From positions 3,472,001 to 3,536,000 of the forward strand of contig NC_052393.1 in NCBI RefSeq assembly GCF_009389715.1: 64,000 nt of DNA. The letters run 5' to 3'. Both the position numbers and the translations under genes were made by a program. Each line of letters starts with the position of its first letter. Positions within the stretch are counted from its first letter, which is position 1. The notes under the pieces were generated by a model. The model ran no database searches and was not told the origin of the DNA. It saw only the letters and a program-made list of their open reading frames with translations. Positions 59,892 to 64,000 of the stretch are shown piece after piece. This DNA comes from Phoenix dactylifera. Its lineage: Eukaryota > Streptophyta > Magnoliopsida > Arecales > Arecaceae.

Positions 59892-60819
59892 CATTTGATT
59901 TTTCTTGCAAAATCATAATGAGAGGATTTTTATGCAAAATCCTCATAAAAAATGCAAAATTTCAGAAAAAATATGTGTTTAAAAATAGTATAATTGTAAT
60001 TAATAGTTATTATTTGCATTAAATACTTCCTTACACCAGTCATTGTCATTTTTCTGTTGCATTAAATACTTTATTATAACAGTCATTATCATTTTTGTAT
60101 CATTTGAAAATAAAATATTATAAAAGCGATCCGAAACCGTCATGACACCCGTCCAAATACTGTTAGGGTAACTATTATTAAACATTAAACGGCAGTATAT
60201 ATTTGTACAAAAAATAAAAATAGAAATATATATAGGGCAATTAAGTCTTTTGGCTTCCTGGCTCCCTTTACTCCCCCAGAAGCCCCAAAAGCAAGAGGCG
60301 GAGGGGACCATAGGCTTCCAGCCACCGCCCACCTGCCTCTCCGTGCATCATCATAAGGAAGGCTCGCTTCTTGGAAGCGACAGCCCCAACCGACTTGTCC
60401 CATCTCCGACATGCTTTCTGACTCCAACCGTTGACCCTTTGACCGGTCCTCCCTCTCTTCATCTTATCCATTCCATTATGAGAACATGCCGAAATGGAAA
60501 ATAAAAAATTATGACCGAATTAACTGATTTGATTAATTAACGAAGTAATGTGCCGCCCCCTGCTAATTCTGGCCGTTGGATCTTAAAGATAGTAATTAAT
60601 CAGTTCATTAATTGATTAACCGAGGGAGCTTTGCCTGCCATTAACATGGTCGGCTTGTCACGGTCTCCGAGGCGGCATCATGCGGGGTCCCAGACGATCA
60701 GACGCTCTACATTTCACTGAGGACTCGTCCCAGCCGTCCGATAAGAGAGAATTTAATGGTCGCCGAGGCGAGAAGGGATGACGTGGCGTGCGAAACGATA
60801 CACTGGGCCCCGCTCGCTC
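59892..60819. other. Spacer and promoter side of the CSP gene
   Basis: The TSD is followed by AT-rich DNA, then by GC-richer promoter DNA from about 60.2 kb. A minus-strand frame at 60,000-60,332 has no domain. Several GATTAAT-type palindromic words near 60,520-60,620 are unexplained. Confidence 0.45.
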
Positions 60820-60828
60820 TATAAAATA
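60820..60828 (+). promoter_or_regulatory. TATA box of the cold-shock-domain gene
   Basis: TATAAAATA lies about 95 bp before the ATG. The leader ends with TTAGGGTTAGGGTT (60893-60906), a telomere-like word common in 5' leaders of growth-related plant genes. Confidence 0.75.
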
Positions 60829-60920
60829 CGACAGGCGCGCGACGCCCCACTTAGAGAGAAAATATCGTTGCTTCTTTTCTTTCTTCTCTCTCTTAGGGTT
60901 AGGGTTGTGGGGGTGGGGAA

Positions 60921-61466
60921 ATGGCGCAGGGGAGCGAGCGGATGAAGGGGACGGTGAAGTGGTTCAACGGAACCAAGGGGTTTGGCTTCATCACGCCGGA
61001 TGACGGCGGGGAAGACTTATTTGTGCATCAAACGTCGATCAAAGCCGACGGCTACCGGACCCTGACCGAGGGCGAGCATGTCGAGTTCACGGTCGCCGAG
61101 GGTGACGACGGCCGTACCAAGGCCGTCGATGTGACTGGCCCTGAGGGAGGATCCGTCCAGGGTGGCGGCGGTGGAGGAGGCCGCAGGGACGGGTACGGCG
61201 GAGGCGGGGGGAGAGGCGGCGGGGGCCGCGCCGGAGGAGGTTTCGGCGGCAGGTACGGAGGCAGGAGTGGAGGGGTAAGGGGCTACGGCGGCGGAGGGGG
61301 GCTCTGTTACAACTGCGGCGAGGCTGGACACCTCGCAAGGGACTGCTACCAGGGCGGTGGGGGCAGCGGGAGGTACGGCGGCGGCGGCGGCGGAGGCGGC
61401 GGCGGCGGAGGCTCCTGCTACAACTGTGGGGAAGCTGGGCATTTCGCAAGGGAGTGCCCGAAGTGA
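60921..61466 (+). CDS. Cold-shock-domain glycine-rich zinc-knuckle protein (CSP/GRP2 type)
   Basis: This intronless gene encodes 181 residues. The cold-shock domain (about 8-74) has RNP1 KGFGFI at 19-24 and RNP2 LFVH at 33-36, which stack on single-stranded nucleic acid. A Gly/Arg-rich linker follows, then a CCHC knuckle [14 protein letters not shown] (129-142), more Gly, and a second knuckle [14 protein letters not shown] (166-179) two residues before the end. Plant CSPs of this layout are RNA chaperones that melt RNA structure; they act in cold response and in flower and seed development, in nucleus and cytoplasm. The two-knuckle form matches the AtCSP2/AtCSP4 and rice CSP class. A TATA box and telo-like leader word lie upstream. 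The stop is TGA at 61464-61466. Confidence 0.95.
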   Translation: MAQGSERMKGTVKWFNGTKGFGFITPDDGGEDLFVHQTSIKADGYRTLTEGEHVEFTVAEGDDGRTKAVDVTGPEGGSVQGGGGGGGRRDGYGGGGGRGGGGRAGGGFGGRYGGRSGGVRGYGGGGGLCYNCGEAGHLARDCYQGGGGSGRYGGGGGGGGGGGGSCYNCGEAGHFARECPK

Positions 61467-64000
61467 GGATGGTTCTTTGACCCTTATTTCCCTTCTCCTT
61501 ATACCTCCCTTCACAAAAGTATTTGCCGTTTTGGATTGTGAATGCTGGGATCTGTTTCCATCTGGATTCTATCCTTTTTCTTTTGTGATATCTTAAACTT
61601 TTTAATGGATTGTGTGTTCTGGGGTGATTGTTACTGATGTCTGTGTGGGAAGCGAACATGCTACAAAAGATGGATGATCGCTATACGCTTCCTTAATACA
61701 TAGTTTGAGGCTTTTCCAATATATGTTTGTGGCTGTTGGTGGAATGAAGGCTTTTGTTTCAGTTTAACCGTTGTTAATTCTTCGCGCTATACCATCTTGT
61801 ATGCATACTACTTCTGCTATAGTTTGTTTATTAGATCATGCTTGGTGTGAGTACCATATATGCTTTACTATGTTGTCTCCTTTTATGGTTTCGAGATGTG
61901 GTATTTACTTGTATCCTATCTTCGGATCAGTGTATTTTTTAAAAGTAGAATTGGAGTTGGGGTGTGAGGGATGAGACCATGTTGACATGGAGATGTTCGT
62001 GGACGTTTTTTGCTGTGCATGGATTGTTCCGAAGTGCTCTCTCTTCAGTTTTGGAGTTACAGGGTTCTTTTCTCGTACTGTGTGTGTGTGTTTTTTTTTC
62101 TTGATGAAAGCTTAGGGTTGCTTGAGACTAGAGCTGAAAACAATCTACTTGTGTTGTCTGTAACTATGTGTGACATGCTTCAGTGGTTTCCTAAATTGCC
62201 TTGGCTACGTCTATTGCTGGGGGACTCAATAAAAAGTGAATACAAGGAATGTCGAAGTTGTCCATGTTGCAATATATGATGGTTTTCTAGTTGATAGTAG
62301 TTGGCTTGATAGCTATGGTTGTGGTTGGCCGATTAGAGAGATTGCATGTTGGAAATTATGAGTGAAACATGAAACTGAATCTGTAATGCTTGTCAAAGTT
62401 AGTGATATAGAAAAAGGGAAGGGCATTGACAGTGTCATGTGTGGGACCTAATTTAGATGGTCTACGTTTCCTTGTGCTATTACTTAATTTTTTTTTCTAA
62501 TGGTTTCCCCTATTTTCTCATTTTTGACGCTCTTTCTCACCTTCATGAAACCGAAATGAAATGATTTGCTTATTGCATCTATAATGCTTCTTTAAAACTA
62601 TGTTTGTTCTCCCTCTTTGGTTTTACACCTCGTGTATCGAAACCCGTTGGATTGTAAAAAACGTATTCCTTTATTTAGTTTTGCTTTTGAAATACGATAT
62701 AGAATATGTTGTTTTCTGGTTTCCAGCACATCTGTTCGACCCTTTGTTTGATGCCGTGGCTGTAACCTTGGTATTAAGTTTTTTTTTATTCCAGAGGATA
62801 CATAGCCCTTGTTAGTTTTTTTCTCCCTCCATATTTGTTTTTTTGCCTCTGGTCATCATTCTTATGCTTAATTTCATATAATACAAGCAATACTTGCGAT
62901 AAGAATATATGCTCCACTATTGTTTCTGCTATACTGATTGGTTAATGCATGGAGACTAGTGGCATGACCTTATGGTTTGCTGTTTCATGTTAATACACCT
63001 ACTTTTGGGATCTCTTGGCTAGGCTTTATTCTTCTTCGTATGGATAAAGTTCTTGATTACTGTATTTTTCATTTGTTTTTGGCGAAGTATATTTTCTTCA
63101 GGACTTTAAACTTATGGTTACATGGACTTTAGCTTAACAGGGTATTTTTGTTCAGGTCTTATGATTTAAGGTTGGCTGGACTTTTGGCTAGCTTGCTGTC
63201 TGAATGCTCAATCGAATTTCTGTCTTTCATTCGTGTCTCTTCCCTTTTTTTTTTGGTTAAGCAAGATTTTTCTATTCTATCACAGCAAAACGACGAAAAG
63301 AAAATTAATTATTTTGTCCTTTTCTTCAGTGCTTTGTGTTCTTTGTCCTTTTGATCATGGCCTTTACGATTGGTTTGATTGATATTTTTTGCAGCAACCG
63401 TGTATTATTCATGATGCCAGGTCTAGTTTACTATTTGAGAGTTAAATGTGAAATAAGTCTATGCTCATCTTGGTCCTGGTTACGTTTACATCTCTAGCTA
63501 GATTAGGCTGTCACTTCATCTTTAACTTTCATTATAGACTTCTTCCAAAAAAGAAACTATTTGCTTTAACTAGTACTCGCGCTCTGATCATCACAATTAT
63601 CCTTAGGTTTTATGTGTACCTTGTAATAAAAAAAATCATCCGAAAAATCTAGCCAAAAAATATTATTTAAATTTGACTTTGTATAAGTATCTAAAATTTA
63701 TTCATTGCACAGCCACAGTTTTCATTAGCTAATGAATCTAAATTATATTTTATGAGTAATTTTTTTATGTGAGATCTTAGGTTGTTATATACCTACATCA
63801 TCAGATAATACTGATTTTTTTTTTTAGTCCGAGTTAGAAGGATGGCTAAAGCCCATCTGAACTTATTAAAGGAAGTTAGAAGGGTGAGGAAGATGGTGAA
63901 AAGGATAGTTGCATAATTTTGATATGTTGGTCAATGTTGGTGTTTGGTTTCATCCCAAGGTCTTTGTCTAGGCTGAAATTCCCAGCTAGATCTTGATTTA
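61467..64000. other. CSP 3' UTR and downstream spacer
   Basis: This is T-rich DNA without introns or exons that I can define. The first 150-250 bp should be the CSP 3' UTR. Frames of 60-90 codons downstream are T-rich, without domains, and look fortuitous. Confidence 0.5.

Noticed and set aside
61017-61659. Two long minus-strand frames over the cold-shock-domain gene
   Set aside because: They mirror the Gly-rich coding sequence as Ala/Pro/Arg repeats and have no domain.

Overview
The window is nuclear DNA of a flowering plant. Genes have chloroplast transit peptides and GT-AG introns, and most of the space is taken by retrotransposons of plant families. Intronless genes with very GC-rich codons (a DnaJ protein, an ARO protein, a PPR protein) lie in AT-rich intergenic DNA, which points to a monocot. 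A palm is my guess from the general style, not something the sequence proves.

Layout: (1) 1-1,700, minus strand: 5' part of an intronless PLS-type PPR gene that runs off the window. (2) 1.7-13.7 kb: AT-rich spacer with a long TA microsatellite, two 5'-truncated LINEs with target-site duplications (TSDs), a TRIM element, a tRNA-derived SINE with TSDs and MITE-like repeats. (3) 13.77-14.30 kb: plastid J-domain protein. (4) 14.3-24 kb: spacer with degraded repeats. (5) 24.12-26.02 kb: ARMADILLO REPEAT ONLY (ARO) protein. (6) 26.5-32 kb: tandem duplication, TRIM-like direct repeats, a short LINE piece and a 2.65-kb LINE. (7) 33.2-38.5 kb, minus strand: probable multi-exon gene with very short exons that I cannot identify. 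(8) 39.54-42.10 kb: leaf-type ferredoxin-NADP+ reductase with nine exons, all boundaries resolved. (9) 43-46.6 kb: AT-rich diverged repeats. (10) 46,590-59,886: one Ty3/gypsy retrotransposon of the Tat type, minus strand, with a perfect 5-bp TSD. (11) 60.92-61.47 kb: cold-shock-domain glycine-rich zinc-knuckle protein, followed by non-coding DNA to the end.

The host genes are unrelated neighbours and form no pathway. The most interesting locus is the 13.3-kb retrotransposon. Its gag-pol reads on the minus strand, while the 6 kb between pol and the 3' LTR carries, on the plus strand, a separate gene of three coding exons (729 codons) with its own TATA-like box and a 5'-UTR intron. It also carries two adjoining tandem arrays (46 bp and 121/125 bp) that share a core, and a second promoter-like segment next to the pol stop. 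The LTRs differ by only two substitutions plus one 69-bp repeat unit, so the insertion is recent, yet pol is broken by a single frame change inside reverse transcriptase.
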